Numbered from the stretch's first letter, positions 7,066 through 15,938 are shown. The stretch is DNA of 64,000 bases from Microbacterium cremeum (GCF_015277855.1 NZ_CP063812.1:1364001-1428000); one strand, 5' to 3'. The notes: generated from the letters alone by a model not told the origin. Numbers and translations: made by a program.

Positions 7066-9747
7066 TCAGCCGGTGTTCTGGAGTCCGGCCGCGACGCCCG
7101 AGACCGACAGCAGCAGCAGCCGCTGCTGCTCGGGGTCGACGGGTGCGCCCTCGGGGGTGTCGCGCAGCGCGCGCAGCGCGCGCAGCTGCAGCAGCGACAG
7201 CGCGTCGACGTAGGGGCTGCGCATCTTGACGGCCCGCTGCAGCACGGGCTTGTTGGCCAGCAGCTCGGTGCCGCCGGTCACCCGGATCACCCAATCGCGG
7301 GTGAGCTGCATCTCCTCGCGCACGAGCGTCGCGAGGTCGTCGCGGTCGCCGAGCTCGAGGTAATGACGGGCGATGCGGTCATCGGCCTTGGCGAGGCTCA
7401 TGCCGACGTTGTCGATGAGAGTCCGCAAGAGCGGCCACTCGGTGTACGCGCGCTGCAGCAGCGCGGCGTCGCCGACGGCTTCGAGAGCGGAGCCGAGCCC
7501 GAACCAGCCCGCGAGGTTGATGCGGGCCTGCGTCCACGCGAAGACCCACGGGATCGCGCGGAGGTCCTCCAGCGACTCCACCGACAGTCCGCGCCGGGCA
7601 GGGCGCGACCCCAGGGCGAGGAGGCCGATCTCTTCCATGGGCGTCACCCGCGCGAACCACGGCGCGAAGCCCGGCGCCTTCACGAGCGAGAAGAACCGCT
7701 CGCGGGAGGCGGCATCCATCGTCCTGGCGACCTCGGCGTACTCCTCGGCGGCCGCGCGGTTGCGTTCCTCGTTCGAGGGGGCCGAGGCCAGCAGGATCGC
7801 CGCCGCGACCTGATCGATGTGCCGCATCGCGATGGCGGGGTCGCCGTAGCGGGCGAAGATGACCTCGCCCTGCTCGGTCAGCTTGAAGCGCCCGTCGACC
7901 GAGTGCGGCGGCTGGGCCACGATGGCCGAGTTGGCAGGCCCGCCGCCGCGGCCGAGCGCGCCGCCGCGGCCGTGGAACAGCGTCAGCTCGATCCCCTCGC
8001 GCTGCGCCCACGCCGCGATCTCGGCCTGCGCCTCGTAGAGGGCGAGGTTGGCGGCCACGGGACCGACGTCCTTCGACGAGTCCGAGTACCCGAGCATCAC
8101 CTCGAGGCGTCGGCCGGTGGCGTCCAGCCGCGCGGCGAACTCGGGGTGCTCGACGATCTCGGCGAGGATGCGCGGGGCCGCCTGGAGGTCGGCGAACGTC
8201 TCGAACAGCGGGATGACGTCGAGCACCGGCGGCGTGCCGGCCGGCCCGACGGCGTGACGGGCGAGACGGTGGACGGCGGCGAGGTCGTCGGCGGACCGCG
8301 TGAACGAGACGATGTAGCGGCCCGCGGCGCGCGGACCGTAACGCTCCTGCAGGAAGGCGATCGTCCGGATCGTCTCGAGCACCTCTTCGGCGAGCTCGCT
8401 GTGCGCAGCGCCGGGGCCGGCGGACTCCAGCTCGGCGAGCACCTTGGCGTGCACGGCGGAGTGCTGGCGGACCTCGAGCTCGGTCAGGTGGAATCCGTAG
8501 GTCTCGACCTGCCACAGCAGCTGCTGCAGATGCCCGTACGCGTGTCGCGGTGCGCCCGCCTGCACGAGCGAGTCCTGCACCACCCGCAGATCGGCGAGCA
8601 GCTGCTCGGGGTCGGTGTAGGCGAGGTCGGCGTCGCGGCGACGCGCGGCCTCGATCCGGCGCGCGATGAGCAGCAGGATCCGCCGGTGCGGCTCGTCGGG
8701 CGACCGCTGGGCGATCTCGCTCGCGGCGTCCTCGTCGGCGGCCTTGAGCCGCTGCCACAGCGCGACCAGCGCGGCGCTGGGCGGCGTGGTCGCGGCGTCG
8801 AGCGTGAGGGTGCGTCCGACGCGGCTGGCGGTGCGTTCCAGACCCAGCAGCACGTGCTCGCTCGCGATCGCCGCCGCCTTGCGGGTGACGGATGCCGTCA
8901 CGAACGGGTTGCCGTCGCGGTCGCCGCCGACCCACGAGCCGATGCGCACGAACGGGCGCACCACGGGAGCCCGGCTGCCGGCCGCGGGGCCCTGCAGCGC
9001 GTCGTCGACGCGTCGGTACACGTGCGGCACGGCGGTGTAGAGCGTCTCGTCGAACACCGCCATCACCGCGCGCACCTCGTCGACGGGGGAGGGCTTCTCG
9101 GGGCGCAGGGGCGCGGTGCGCCACAGCGTGTCGACCTCCTCGAGCATGCGGCGCTCGGCACGTCGCTCGTCCGCGCCGTTGCGCAGTGACGCGTCGTGCT
9201 CTTCGAGGAGCACCGCGAGGCGACGGATGCTGGACGACACCGCCCGCCGGCGCGCCTCGGTGGGGTGCGCCGTGAAGACCGGGTGGAAGCGCATCGCCTG
9301 GAGTCGCGACAGCGCGGTGTCGTCGCCGACCTCGGCGGCCAGGCGCATGAACGCGGCGGCGACGGAGTCGGTGGCCTGCTCGCGGTCGGGGCGCCCGTCG
9401 CGCTCGCGGAGGATGCGGACGCGCTGGTGCTCCTCGGCCAGGTTCACGAGGTGGAAGTAGACCGTGAAGGCCCGGGCGACCTCGTCGGCGCGCTCGACCG
9501 TGAACGCGTCGGCGATCGCCGCGGCGCGCGCGAAAGCCTCCGGCGTCTCGTCGGTGTAGGCCTGGATCGTCGCGATGCGCAGGCGCTCGACATCCTCGTA
9601 CAGTCCGGGGGAGCCGCTCTCGCGCAGCACGCGGCCCAGGAGCGCCCCCAGCATGCTCACATCGGCACGCATGCGCTCGGGGATCTTCTGCTCGGCCTCG
9701 AAGCGGCCCACGAGGTCGATGGCTTCGGTGTGGGTCGGTTCACGCAT
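7066..9747 (-). CDS. ppc: Phosphoenolpyruvate carboxylase
   Basis: 893 aa, normal length. It carboxylates PEP with bicarbonate to oxaloacetate to refill the TCA cycle. The TAHPTE motif with catalytic His151, GYSDSSKDVG with its lysine, FHGRGGALGRGGGP, and the strictly conserved QNTG C-terminus are all present. The start ATG 9747 lies 6 nt after TAGCCT, a leaderless configuration. fumC, fbaA, glpX and eno are also in this window but not linked to it. Confidence 0.98.
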   Translation of the reverse strand: MREPTHTEAIDLVGRFEAEQKIPERMRADVSMLGALLGRVLRESGSPGLYEDVERLRIATIQAYTDETPEAFARAAAIADAFTVERADEVARAFTVYFHLVNLAEEHQRVRILRERDGRPDREQATDSVAAAFMRLAAEVGDDTALSRLQAMRFHPVFTAHPTEARRRAVSSSIRRLAVLLEEHDASLRNGADERRAERRMLEEVDTLWRTAPLRPEKPSPVDEVRAVMAVFDETLYTAVPHVYRRVDDALQGPAAGSRAPVVRPFVRIGSWVGGDRDGNPFVTASVTRKAAAIASEHVLLGLERTASRVGRTLTLDAATTPPSAALVALWQRLKAADEDAASEIAQRSPDEPHRRILLLIARRIEAARRRDADLAYTDPEQLLADLRVVQDSLVQAGAPRHAYGHLQQLLWQVETYGFHLTELEVRQHSAVHAKVLAELESAGPGAAHSELAEEVLETIRTIAFLQERYGPRAAGRYIVSFTRSADDLAAVHRLARHAVGPAGTPPVLDVIPLFETFADLQAAPRILAEIVEHPEFAARLDATGRRLEVMLGYSDSSKDVGPVAANLALYEAQAEIAAWAQREGIELTLFHGRGGALGRGGGPANSAIVAQPPHSVDGRFKLTEQGEVIFARYGDPAIAMRHIDQVAAAILLASAPSNEERNRAAAEEYAEVARTMDAASRERFFSLVKAPGFAPWFARVTPMEEIGLLALGSRPARRGLSVESLEDLRAIPWVFAWTQARINLAGWFGLGSALEAVGDAALLQRAYTEWPLLRTLIDNVGMSLAKADDRIARHYLELGDRDDLATLVREEMQLTRDWVIRVTGGTELLANKPVLQRAVKMRSPYVDALSLLQLRALRALRDTPEGAPVDPEQQRLLLLSVSGVAAGLQNTG

Positions 9748-9753
9748 CGCTCC

Positions 9754-9759
9754 AGGCTA
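9754..9759 (-). promoter_or_regulatory. Leaderless -10 of ppc
   Basis: TAGCCT on the minus strand, 6 nt before the ppc ATG. Confidence 0.6.
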
Positions 9760-9834
9760 GCCGCGCCGCGTTCGGCCCATGTCACGCGGGACGCTGTATG
9801 ACGACGCGTCCCGGAGCGGCCCCGAGGCAGCCGG

Positions 9835-9840
9835 TAGACT
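9835..9840 (+). promoter_or_regulatory. Putative -10 of nhaA
   Basis: TAGACT. Transcription would start near 9847, leaving a 5' leader of about 70 nt before the nhaA ATG. Confidence 0.6.
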
Positions 9841-9848
9841 GTCGCGCG

Positions 9849-9916
9849 GAGAGCCGGGAAGTCTGGTCGGCACTGTTCTTCGCCGACCCCCGCGCCGTCT
9901 CCCACGGAAGGCTCTC
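9849..9916 (+). promoter_or_regulatory. Candidate structured RNA switch in the nhaA leader
   Basis: Three elements fit a folded leader. A long-range stem GAGAGCC (9849-9855) pairs with GGCTCTC (9910-9916). An internal hairpin GGTCGGC (9865-9871)/GCCGACC (9882-9888) has a 10-nt loop. The junction contains GGGAAGTCTGG. The closing 3' arm takes in the last bases of the GGAAGG Shine-Dalgarno and ends 2 nt before the ATG, so folding would hide the ribosome site. A cation- or pH-responsive switch fits the antiporter but is inference. Confidence 0.5.
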
Positions 9917-9917
9917 T

Positions 9918-11111
9918 ATGTCCCTGCTCCGTTCCGCCCGCTTCCCTGCGATCGTCCTGCTGGCGTCCGCCGTGCTGGCCCTCATCGTGGCGAACTCGCC
10001 GATCGGTCCCTCCGTCGATGACGTGATGCACGCCTACATCGGGATCCCCGGGGTGTTCGAGCTCTCGCTCGGCCACTGGGTGCAGGACGGGCTCCTCGCG
10101 ATCTTCTTCTTCGTGGTCGCGGTCGAGCTCCAGTACGAGCTGACGAACGGCGAGCTGAACTCCGCGCGCAAGGCGCTTCAGCCGGCCATCGCCGCCGCGG
10201 GCGGGGTCATCGTCCCGATCGCGGTGTTCCTGATGTTCGCGAGCGGCTCGGACGCCGTGGACGGATGGCCGATCCCCACCGCGACCGACATCGCGTTCGC
10301 CCTGGGTGTCCTCGCCCTGTTCGGCAAGGGGCTGCCTTCCGGCATCCGCATCTTCCTCCTGGCGCTCGCGATCCTCGACGACATCGTCGGCATCGTCTTC
10401 ATCGCGGTGCTGTTCACCACCGACGTCAACCTCGGGCTCCTCGCGATCGCCGCCGTCGTCGTCATCGTCTTCGGCGCGCTGAGCCGCGCCCTCGACACGC
10501 GGGCGAGGGGCGTGGTGGCGGCTCTGCTCGTGCTCCTCGCGATCGCGGCGTGGGTGCTGGTGTACCTCTCGGGGGTGCACGCCACGATCGCCGGTGTCGC
10601 GCTCGGGCTCGCCATGGCCCAGCGCCCCGCGCTGCGGGTCCGGCACGAGCTCGAGCCGTGGGTCAACGGCGTCGTGCTGCCGCTGTTCGCGTTCTCGGCC
10701 GCGCTCGTGGTGATCCCGGCGGTGTCGCCGACGCAGCTGTCTCCCGCGTTCTGGGGCATCCTCGTCGCCCTCCCGGTGGGCAAGATCGTCGGCATCGCCG
10801 GGGCGGGGTGGATCTCGCTGCGCGTCGCGAACCGCGGCTCGGCGCCCGACCTCAAGCTGCTCGATCTCCTCGCCGCGGGCGCGCTGGGAGGCATCGGCTT
10901 CACCGTGTCGCTGCTGCTGTCGGAGCTCGCGTTCGCCGGAGCGCCGCTGGTGCGGGACGAAGCCACGCTCGGCGTCCTGGGCGGTTCCGCCGTGTCGATC
11001 GTCGTCGCCGCGCTGCTGGTCGCCCAGCGGGCCCACCACTACCGCCGCGTCGCGGCGGCCCCGAGCGACGAGGCCCCTCCGGCGGGTGACCGGGACGAGC
11101 AGATGGCATGA
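9918..11111 (+). CDS. nhaA: Na+/H+ antiporter NhaA
   Basis: 397 aa. This inner-membrane electrogenic antiporter exports sodium in exchange for protons. The family's ion-binding aspartates are present: TATDIAFALG (Asp124) and AILDDIVG (Asp154, Asp155). Hydrophobicity fits about 12 helices (LAIFFFVVAVELQYEL early, the typical NhaA second helix region). ATG 9918 is chosen over the upstream in-frame ATG at 9798 because the family N-terminus starts here, GGAAGG precedes it, and the -10 lies between the two. Its stop overlaps the mazG start (ATGA). Confidence 0.96.
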   Translation: MSLLRSARFPAIVLLASAVLALIVANSPIGPSVDDVMHAYIGIPGVFELSLGHWVQDGLLAIFFFVVAVELQYELTNGELNSARKALQPAIAAAGGVIVPIAVFLMFASGSDAVDGWPIPTATDIAFALGVLALFGKGLPSGIRIFLLALAILDDIVGIVFIAVLFTTDVNLGLLAIAAVVVIVFGALSRALDTRARGVVAALLVLLAIAAWVLVYLSGVHATIAGVALGLAMAQRPALRVRHELEPWVNGVVLPLFAFSAALVVIPAVSPTQLSPAFWGILVALPVGKIVGIAGAGWISLRVANRGSAPDLKLLDLLAAGALGGIGFTVSLLLSELAFAGAPLVRDEATLGVLGGSAVSIVVAALLVAQRAHHYRRVAAAPSDEAPPAGDRDEQMA

Positions 11112-11830
11112 GCGTGGACGGCGAGGACGCGTCGCGCGATCCGCTGCGGGAGGCGGCGGAGGTCATGCACGCGGTGCGCGATCGCTGCGTCTGGACGCAG
11201 CAGATCGACCACCGTGCGCTCGTGCCCTATCTCGTCGAAGAGAGCGCCGAGCTCATCGACGCCGTCGAGGACGGAACGCGCGCCGAGCTGCGTGAGGAGC
11301 TCGGCGACCTGCTGTGGCAGGTGCTGTTCCACGCCGAGATCGCCTCGCGCGACCCCGACGACCCGTTCGACATCGACGACGTCGCCCGTGGGCTGACCGA
11401 CAAGATGGTGCGACGGCATCCGCATGTCTTCGCCGACGCGGTCGCGACCACGCCCGAAGAGGTGCTCGTGCACTGGAACGCCGCGAAGGCCGCCGAGAAG
11501 AGCACCCGCACGAGCGTGCTCGACGGGGTGAGCGAGCGGATGCCGAGCCTCGCGCTCGCGCAGAAGCTGCTGTCGAAGGCGGCCCAGGTCGGCGTCGTCC
11601 CTCCCGCGAGAGTGCAGCGGGCGGACGAGAGCGCGGGTGGTTCCCTCACCCTCGGCGACCAGGTGCACTCTCGCGGGATCGAGGCCGGGGAACCGGCGAC
11701 CGAGGACGAGCTCGGCGACGCGCTCCTCGCGCTCGTGGCCACGGCGCGGGCGAACGGGTGGGACGCCGAGCGGGCGCTGCGCGAGCGGCTGCGCGGGCTC
11801 GAGCGCGAGGTCCGGGCCGCCGAAGCGTGA
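11108..11830 (+). CDS. mazG: Nucleoside triphosphate pyrophosphohydrolase MazG, with in-frame insert
   Basis: 240 aa. It hydrolyses NTPs to NMP and pyrophosphate as housecleaning and possibly ppGpp-related control. The catalytic metal motifs EESAELIDA and EELGDLLWQVLFHAE are intact in the N-terminal domain. Residues about 166-191 (ARVQRADESAGGSLTLGDQV and onward) look foreign to the fold and coincide with a 75-bp inverted-repeat DNA element. Flanking residues VVPP and AGEPATEDELG would join smoothly without it. Translationally coupled to nhaA by a 4-nt overlap. Confidence 0.93.
   Translation: MSVDGEDASRDPLREAAEVMHAVRDRCVWTQQIDHRALVPYLVEESAELIDAVEDGTRAELREELGDLLWQVLFHAEIASRDPDDPFDIDDVARGLTDKMVRRHPHVFADAVATTPEEVLVHWNAAKAAEKSTRTSVLDGVSERMPSLALAQKLLSKAAQVGVVPPARVQRADESAGGSLTLGDQVHSRGIEAGEPATEDELGDALLALVATARANGWDAERALRERLRGLEREVRAAEA
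11603..11677. repeat. Palindromic element inserted in frame in mazG
   Basis: Perfect 14-bp terminal inverted repeats: CCCGCGAGAGTGCA (11603-11616) and TGCACTCTCGCGGG (11664-11677). They enclose 47 bp with a small inner hairpin GGGTG/CACCC. Total 75 bp, a multiple of three without stops in the mazG frame, so it adds 25-26 residues. The form resembles REP/MITE-like or Rickettsia-palindromic-element-like insertions. I saw no second copy in the window. Confidence 0.75.
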
Positions 11831-11854
11831 GCCGACTTGCGCAAGGATAGCTTC

Positions 11855-13138
11855 GTGGCATCCGTCAATCCGCCGCGCGGCATGCGCGACTTCCTCCCCG
11901 CCGACAAGGTCCGCCGCGAGCGCGTGCTCGCCGTCATCCGCGAGCGCTATCGCGCGCACGGGTTCGACGAGATCGAGACGCCCGTGATGGAGGAGTACGG
12001 GCGCCTGCACGCGGGCATCGGCGGCGACAACGAGAAGCTCGCGTACAACGTGCTCAAGCGGGGCCTCGACGCCGACGCGATCCGCGCGGCGGCCGACGAC
12101 GCGGCGGCGCTGACCGACCTCGGACTGCGCTACGACCTGACCGTCCCGCTCGCGCGCTTCTACGCCACCAACCGCGGTCAGTTGCCCGGGGTGTTCCGCT
12201 CGATCCAGATCGCGCCGGTGTGGCGCGCCGAGCGCCCGCAGAAGGGGCGCTACCGCCAGTTCATGCAGTGCGACATCGACGTCATCGGCGACGCGTCCGC
12301 GCGCGCCGAGGCGGAGCTCGTCGTGGCGACGCTCGACACCCTCGACGCGCTGGGCCTCGAGGGCGGTACGGTGCGCATCAACGACCGGCGGGTCCTCGAC
12401 TTCATGCTCGACACCTTCGGTTTCGCGGTCGACGAGCGACCGGGCGTGCTCATCACGATCGACAAGCTCGACAAGATCGGGCCTGACGGGATCATCGCGG
12501 AGCTGCGCGACCGGGGCGCGACCGCGCCGGCCGTCGACGCGTTCGAGACCTTCCTGCGGCGCCCGATGACGCTGGAGTACCACCCGTACGGCGAGCGCCA
12601 GATCCGCAAGGCGCTCCCCGAGGGCGCGCCCGACGACATCGTGGCTCACCTCGTCGGGATCGGCGAGGCCGTCGCGGCGGCGCGCGGCGGTGGCGACGTC
12701 CCGCTCGCGTTCGACCCGTTCCTCGTGCGCGGCATGGGGTACTACACCGGCACGATCTTCGAGCTCGCCCACCCGAGCGCGGACTACTCGCTCGGCGGCG
12801 GCGGGCGCTACGACGGCATGATCGGCCGCTTCCTCGGGCAGGACGTGCCGGCCGTGGGGTTCTCGATCGGCTTCGAGCGGATCGTCGACCTCGTGCCGGA
12901 ACCGACGGATGCCGCAGCCCCGGCGGTCGTGCTCGTCCACGACCGCGACGTGCCGGCGGGCGAGCTGCTCGCGCTGAAGGCGGCGCTCGTGGGCGACGGG
13001 TCGCGGGTGCGCCTGGAGCAGCGGACGAAGAACCTCAAGGCGCTGCTGGAGCGCGCCGCTGCCGACGGCTACACCGCCTTCGCGACCGTGGCCGCCGGCA
13101 CCCGGCGCGACGCGCTCGAGATCAAGCCGCTCGCGTGA
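11855..13138 (+). CDS. hisS: Histidine--tRNA ligase
   Basis: 427 aa class II synthetase charging tRNA-His. Visible features are PRGMRDFLP at the N-terminus (motif 1 region), YDLTVPLARFYA and YRQFMQCDIDVIG (motif 2 area), the histidine-binding LVRGMGYYTGTIFE, GGGGRYDGM, and GFSIGFERI (motif 3). An anticodon-binding domain follows near the end. I take GTG 11855 (MASVNPPRGMRD) with AAGGA upstream rather than TTG 11837. The last 17 bp overlap the convergent APC permease gene. Confidence 0.95.
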   Translation: MASVNPPRGMRDFLPADKVRRERVLAVIRERYRAHGFDEIETPVMEEYGRLHAGIGGDNEKLAYNVLKRGLDADAIRAAADDAAALTDLGLRYDLTVPLARFYATNRGQLPGVFRSIQIAPVWRAERPQKGRYRQFMQCDIDVIGDASARAEAELVVATLDTLDALGLEGGTVRINDRRVLDFMLDTFGFAVDERPGVLITIDKLDKIGPDGIIAELRDRGATAPAVDAFETFLRRPMTLEYHPYGERQIRKALPEGAPDDIVAHLVGIGEAVAAARGGGDVPLAFDPFLVRGMGYYTGTIFELAHPSADYSLGGGGRYDGMIGRFLGQDVPAVGFSIGFERIVDLVPEPTDAAAPAVVLVHDRDVPAGELLALKAALVGDGSRVRLEQRTKNLKALLERAAADGYTAFATVAAGTRRDALEIKPLA

Positions 13139-14375
13139 GCCGCAGTCGCAGCGCGCGGTAGACGACGCCGACCGCGACGACGCCCACGCCCGCCACGACG
13201 GACGGCCAGGGCAGGGTGACCGCCAGGACGAGGCATCCGATCGCCCCCACCACCGGCAGCGCGCGCGGGTACCGGCGCGCGGGCCTGCCCTGCCGGAACG
13301 CCGCGACGTTCGCGACGAGGTAGTACAGCAGCACGCCGAACGACGAGAAGCCGATCGCTCCGCGGAGGTCGACGATGGCGACGAGCAGCAGGATGGCCGT
13401 CGCGACGACGAGCTCCGCCCGGTGCGGCACGTGCCACCGCGGATGGACCGTCGACAGCACGACCGGCAGGTCGCGCTCGCGGGCCATCGCGAACGTCGTG
13501 CGGCTCACACCGGCGATGAGCGCGAGGAGCGCTCCGAGCGACGCGGCCGCCGCGCCGACGCGGACCACCGGCTGCGCCCACGTCCAGCCCGACGCCGCCG
13601 CGGCATCCGCCACCGGCTCGGTCGACGCGGCGGTGCCCGCCGGCCCCAGCGTGCTGAGCACCGCGACCGCGACGATCGCGTAGACGACCAGGGCCACGAC
13701 GAAGGCGAGGACGATCGCGCGCGGGATCACGCGCTGCGGGTCGCGCACCTCCTCGCCCATCGTGGCGATGCGCGCATACCCCGCGAATGCGAAGAACAGC
13801 AGACCCGCGGACTGCAGGATGCCGTAGCCGCCGCCCGCGGCCACCGTCGCGGCGTCGAACCAACCGTCGGCGCGGGGCGCGGCGGCGGTGGCGGCGACCG
13901 CCACCGCCAGGGCGAGGAGCACGATCACCACGATGAGGCGGGCCAGGCGTGCGGTGCGGGTGATGCCGAACCAGTTCACGGCGGTGAGGGCGACCACCGC
14001 GCCGAGGGCGATCGGGCGCTCCCACCCGGGGGGAGCGGTGTACGCGGCGAAGGTGAGCGCCATCGCGGCGCAGCTCGCGGTCTTGCCGATGACGAAGCCC
14101 CAACCCGCGACGAAGCCCCACCACGGGCCGAGCTCGGCGCGCCCGTAGGCGTACGTCCCTCCCGAGGTCGGGTGGGCGGCGGCCAGCTGCGCCGACGACG
14201 TCGCGTTGCTGAAGGCGACGACCGCCGCGATCGCGAGGCCGACGAGCAGGCCGGTGCCAGCGGCATCCGCCGCGGGCGCCCACACGGCGAAGACGCCGGC
14301 GCCGATCATCGCGCCGAGGCCGACGAAGACGGCGTCGCCGAGACCGAGGCGGCGCTGCAGCGAGGGAGTGGTCAC
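13122..14375 (-). CDS. APC-family amino acid/polyamine permease
   Basis: 417 aa with about 12 transmembrane helices. The N-terminal GLGAMIGAGVFAVWAPAA is the APC helix-1 substrate-binding signature, and GWGFVIGKTASCAAMA and PRAIVLAFVVALVVYAIV are further membrane segments. The substrate cannot be told from sequence. GTG 14375 lies 6 nt after TATTGT (14382-14387), a leaderless arrangement. Its 3' end overlaps hisS tail to tail. Confidence 0.88.
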   Translation of the reverse strand: MTTPSLQRRLGLGDAVFVGLGAMIGAGVFAVWAPAADAAGTGLLVGLAIAAVVAFSNATSSAQLAAAHPTSGGTYAYGRAELGPWWGFVAGWGFVIGKTASCAAMALTFAAYTAPPGWERPIALGAVVALTAVNWFGITRTARLARLIVVIVLLALAVAVAATAAAPRADGWFDAATVAAGGGYGILQSAGLLFFAFAGYARIATMGEEVRDPQRVIPRAIVLAFVVALVVYAIVAVAVLSTLGPAGTAASTEPVADAAAASGWTWAQPVVRVGAAAASLGALLALIAGVSRTTFAMARERDLPVVLSTVHPRWHVPHRAELVVATAILLLVAIVDLRGAIGFSSFGVLLYYLVANVAAFRQGRPARRYPRALPVVGAIGCLVLAVTLPWPSVVAGVGVVAVGVVYRALRLRLTRAA

Positions 14376-14381
14376 GCGCGA

Positions 14382-14387
14382 ACAATA
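14382..14387 (-). promoter_or_regulatory. Leaderless -10 of the APC permease gene
   Basis: TATTGT on the minus strand, 6 nt before GTG 14375. Confidence 0.55.
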
Positions 14388-14529
14388 GCGCGCGCGAACG
14401 GACGGCGGGTGCCGCGGGGTCGCCCGAGGGACGCTCGTCGCGCACGATCGACGTGCGACCCGGCCGGGAGGGCCGCGCGCGGACGATCGTCACCCGGGCG
14501 ACGGCATCCGTTCACCCGCGCGCTGTGTC

Positions 14530-15441
14530 ATGGGCGGCATGTCCCGTTCGCGTGACACGACGCCCCGCGTCGTCCTCGTCGGTGTGCTCGGGCTCGCGCT
14601 CGGCGCGTCGTTGGTGCTGCTCGGCGGCCGGGCGGTGCTGTCGAGGCAGGCGGCGATCGCCCGCCGGCGGATCGGCAAGCCGCTGGGGGAGCAGGCGCTC
14701 GACGCCGACCGGGTCTGGCGCCGGCGCTTCGAGGGCGAGCCGGTCGAGCTGGTCGTGCTCGGCGACTCCATCGCCGCGGGGCTCGGGGCGGAGCGACGCA
14801 AGGACACGCTCGGCGCGCGGCTCGCGAAGGGTCTCGCGCGGCGGCTGCGCCGCCCGGTGCGGCTGCGCACCGCCGCGATCGTGGGCGCGGAGTCGTCGGT
14901 CCTCGCCGCGCAGATCGACGGACTCCCGGCCGAGTACCGTCCCCACCTCGCCGTGATCGTCGTCGGCGGCAACGACGTCACGCACCGGGTTCCGGTCGCG
15001 ACGTCGATCGGTCACCTCGAGGACGCGATCCGGGGCCTGCAGGGCCGCGGCGCGGCGGTGGTGGTCGGCACGTGCCCCGATCTCGGTGCGCTGCGCCCGG
15101 TGCCGCAGCCGCTGCGCGCACTAGGATCGCGGCTGTCGCGGCAGCTCGCCGACGCGCAGGCCGCGGCGGCGGAGCGCCTCGGCGCGCGGGCGGTGTCGCT
15201 GCGCCGCGCGGTGGGGCCCTTCTTCGTGACCCAGCCGGACGAGATGTTCAGCCTCGACCGGTTCCACCCCAGTGCCATGGGGTACCGCCGCACGGCCGAG
15301 GCGCTGCTGCCCGCGCTCCTCGGCGCCCTCGAGCCGGCGCGCGGAGCGGGCAGCGGCCTCAGTCCTGGCCGGCCGACGCCGCCCACTCCGCGACCCGCGC
15401 CGCACTCTCCTCCTCGGAGAGGTCCTCGACCCGCGTCATGA
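14530..15441 (+). CDS. SGNH/GDSL-type hydrolase, membrane-anchored
   Basis: 303 aa. An N-terminal signal anchor (about residues 14-35) leads into an SGNH fold: block I VVLGDSIAAGLGAE (nucleophile Ser), block III VVGGNDVTHR, block V DRFHPSAMGY (Asp and His). An esterase or lipase acting outside the membrane is likely. The final ~30 residues are Pro/Arg low-complexity and translate DNA that is antisense to the next gene, an 83-bp tail-to-tail overlap. The original stop may therefore be lost. Start may instead be ATG 14539; neither has a good ribosome site. Confidence 0.82.
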   Translation: MGGMSRSRDTTPRVVLVGVLGLALGASLVLLGGRAVLSRQAAIARRRIGKPLGEQALDADRVWRRRFEGEPVELVVLGDSIAAGLGAERRKDTLGARLAKGLARRLRRPVRLRTAAIVGAESSVLAAQIDGLPAEYRPHLAVIVVGGNDVTHRVPVATSIGHLEDAIRGLQGRGAAVVVGTCPDLGALRPVPQPLRALGSRLSRQLADAQAAAAERLGARAVSLRRAVGPFFVTQPDEMFSLDRFHPSAMGYRRTAEALLPALLGALEPARGAGSGLSPGRPTPPTPRPAPHSPPRRGPRPAS

Positions 15442-15865
15442 TCGACCAGCGCACGCCGAACGGGTCGCGGATGCTCGCGAAGCGGTCGCCCGAGACGAAG
15501 GTCGACGGCTCTTCGCGCACGGTGGCTCCGGCCGCGACCGCACGCGCGGTCACAGCGTCCACATCAGGCACGTAGATGCCGATCGAGTAGCAGTCGTCCT
15601 CGCCCCCGGGCGCCGCGATCGTGCCGTACTGCGGGCTGGGCTCGCCGACCTGCAGCAGTCCGAGTCCGAAGTCGAGCCCGGCGTGCACGACGAGTCCGTC
15701 GAACTCGGTCACGTCGGTCACGCGCGCGCCGAAGACGTCGCGATAGAAGTCCAGGGCCGCCTTCGCGCCGCGGATCACCAGGAACGGGGTAAGGGTGGTC
15801 GCAGCATGCGGGCGACCGTCGGTCGTGTACCGGCCTGTCGCGCCGGTCGTGTCGGTCGTGTCCAT
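15359..15865 (-). CDS. VOC (glyoxalase/PhnB-like) family protein
   Basis: 168 aa with the paired beta-alpha-beta-beta-beta modules of the vicinal oxygen chelate fold: LTPFLVIRGAKAALDFYRDV at the start and a later SIRDPFGVRWSIM, typical of PhnB/glyoxalase-like proteins. Substrate unknown. It is divergent from an AraC-type regulator 86 bp away, a common arrangement for a regulator and its target. Upstream GACCAT sits 6 nt before the ATG, compatible with a leaderless start. Confidence 0.83.
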   Translation of the reverse strand: MDTTDTTGATGRYTTDGRPHAATTLTPFLVIRGAKAALDFYRDVFGARVTDVTEFDGLVVHAGLDFGLGLLQVGEPSPQYGTIAAPGGEDDCYSIGIYVPDVDAVTARAVAAGATVREEPSTFVSGDRFASIRDPFGVRWSIMTRVEDLSEEESAARVAEWAASAGQD

Positions 15866-15938
15866 ACCGCCATGGTCGGGGCCGACGGATGCCGCAGGCT
15901 TGAAGATTCGCGACGACCTGCGCGTCGGATCCCACCGC

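Noticed and set aside
9849..9916. Cobalamin riboswitch upstream of nhaA
   Set aside because: The leader is far too short and lacks the conserved box and receptor elements; only a superficial GCCGG...CCGGC-like resemblance.
13422..14555. 377-codon plus-strand open frame opposite the APC permease
   Set aside because: Composition is Arg/Gly/Asp filler; the minus strand has clear helices and the APC motif.
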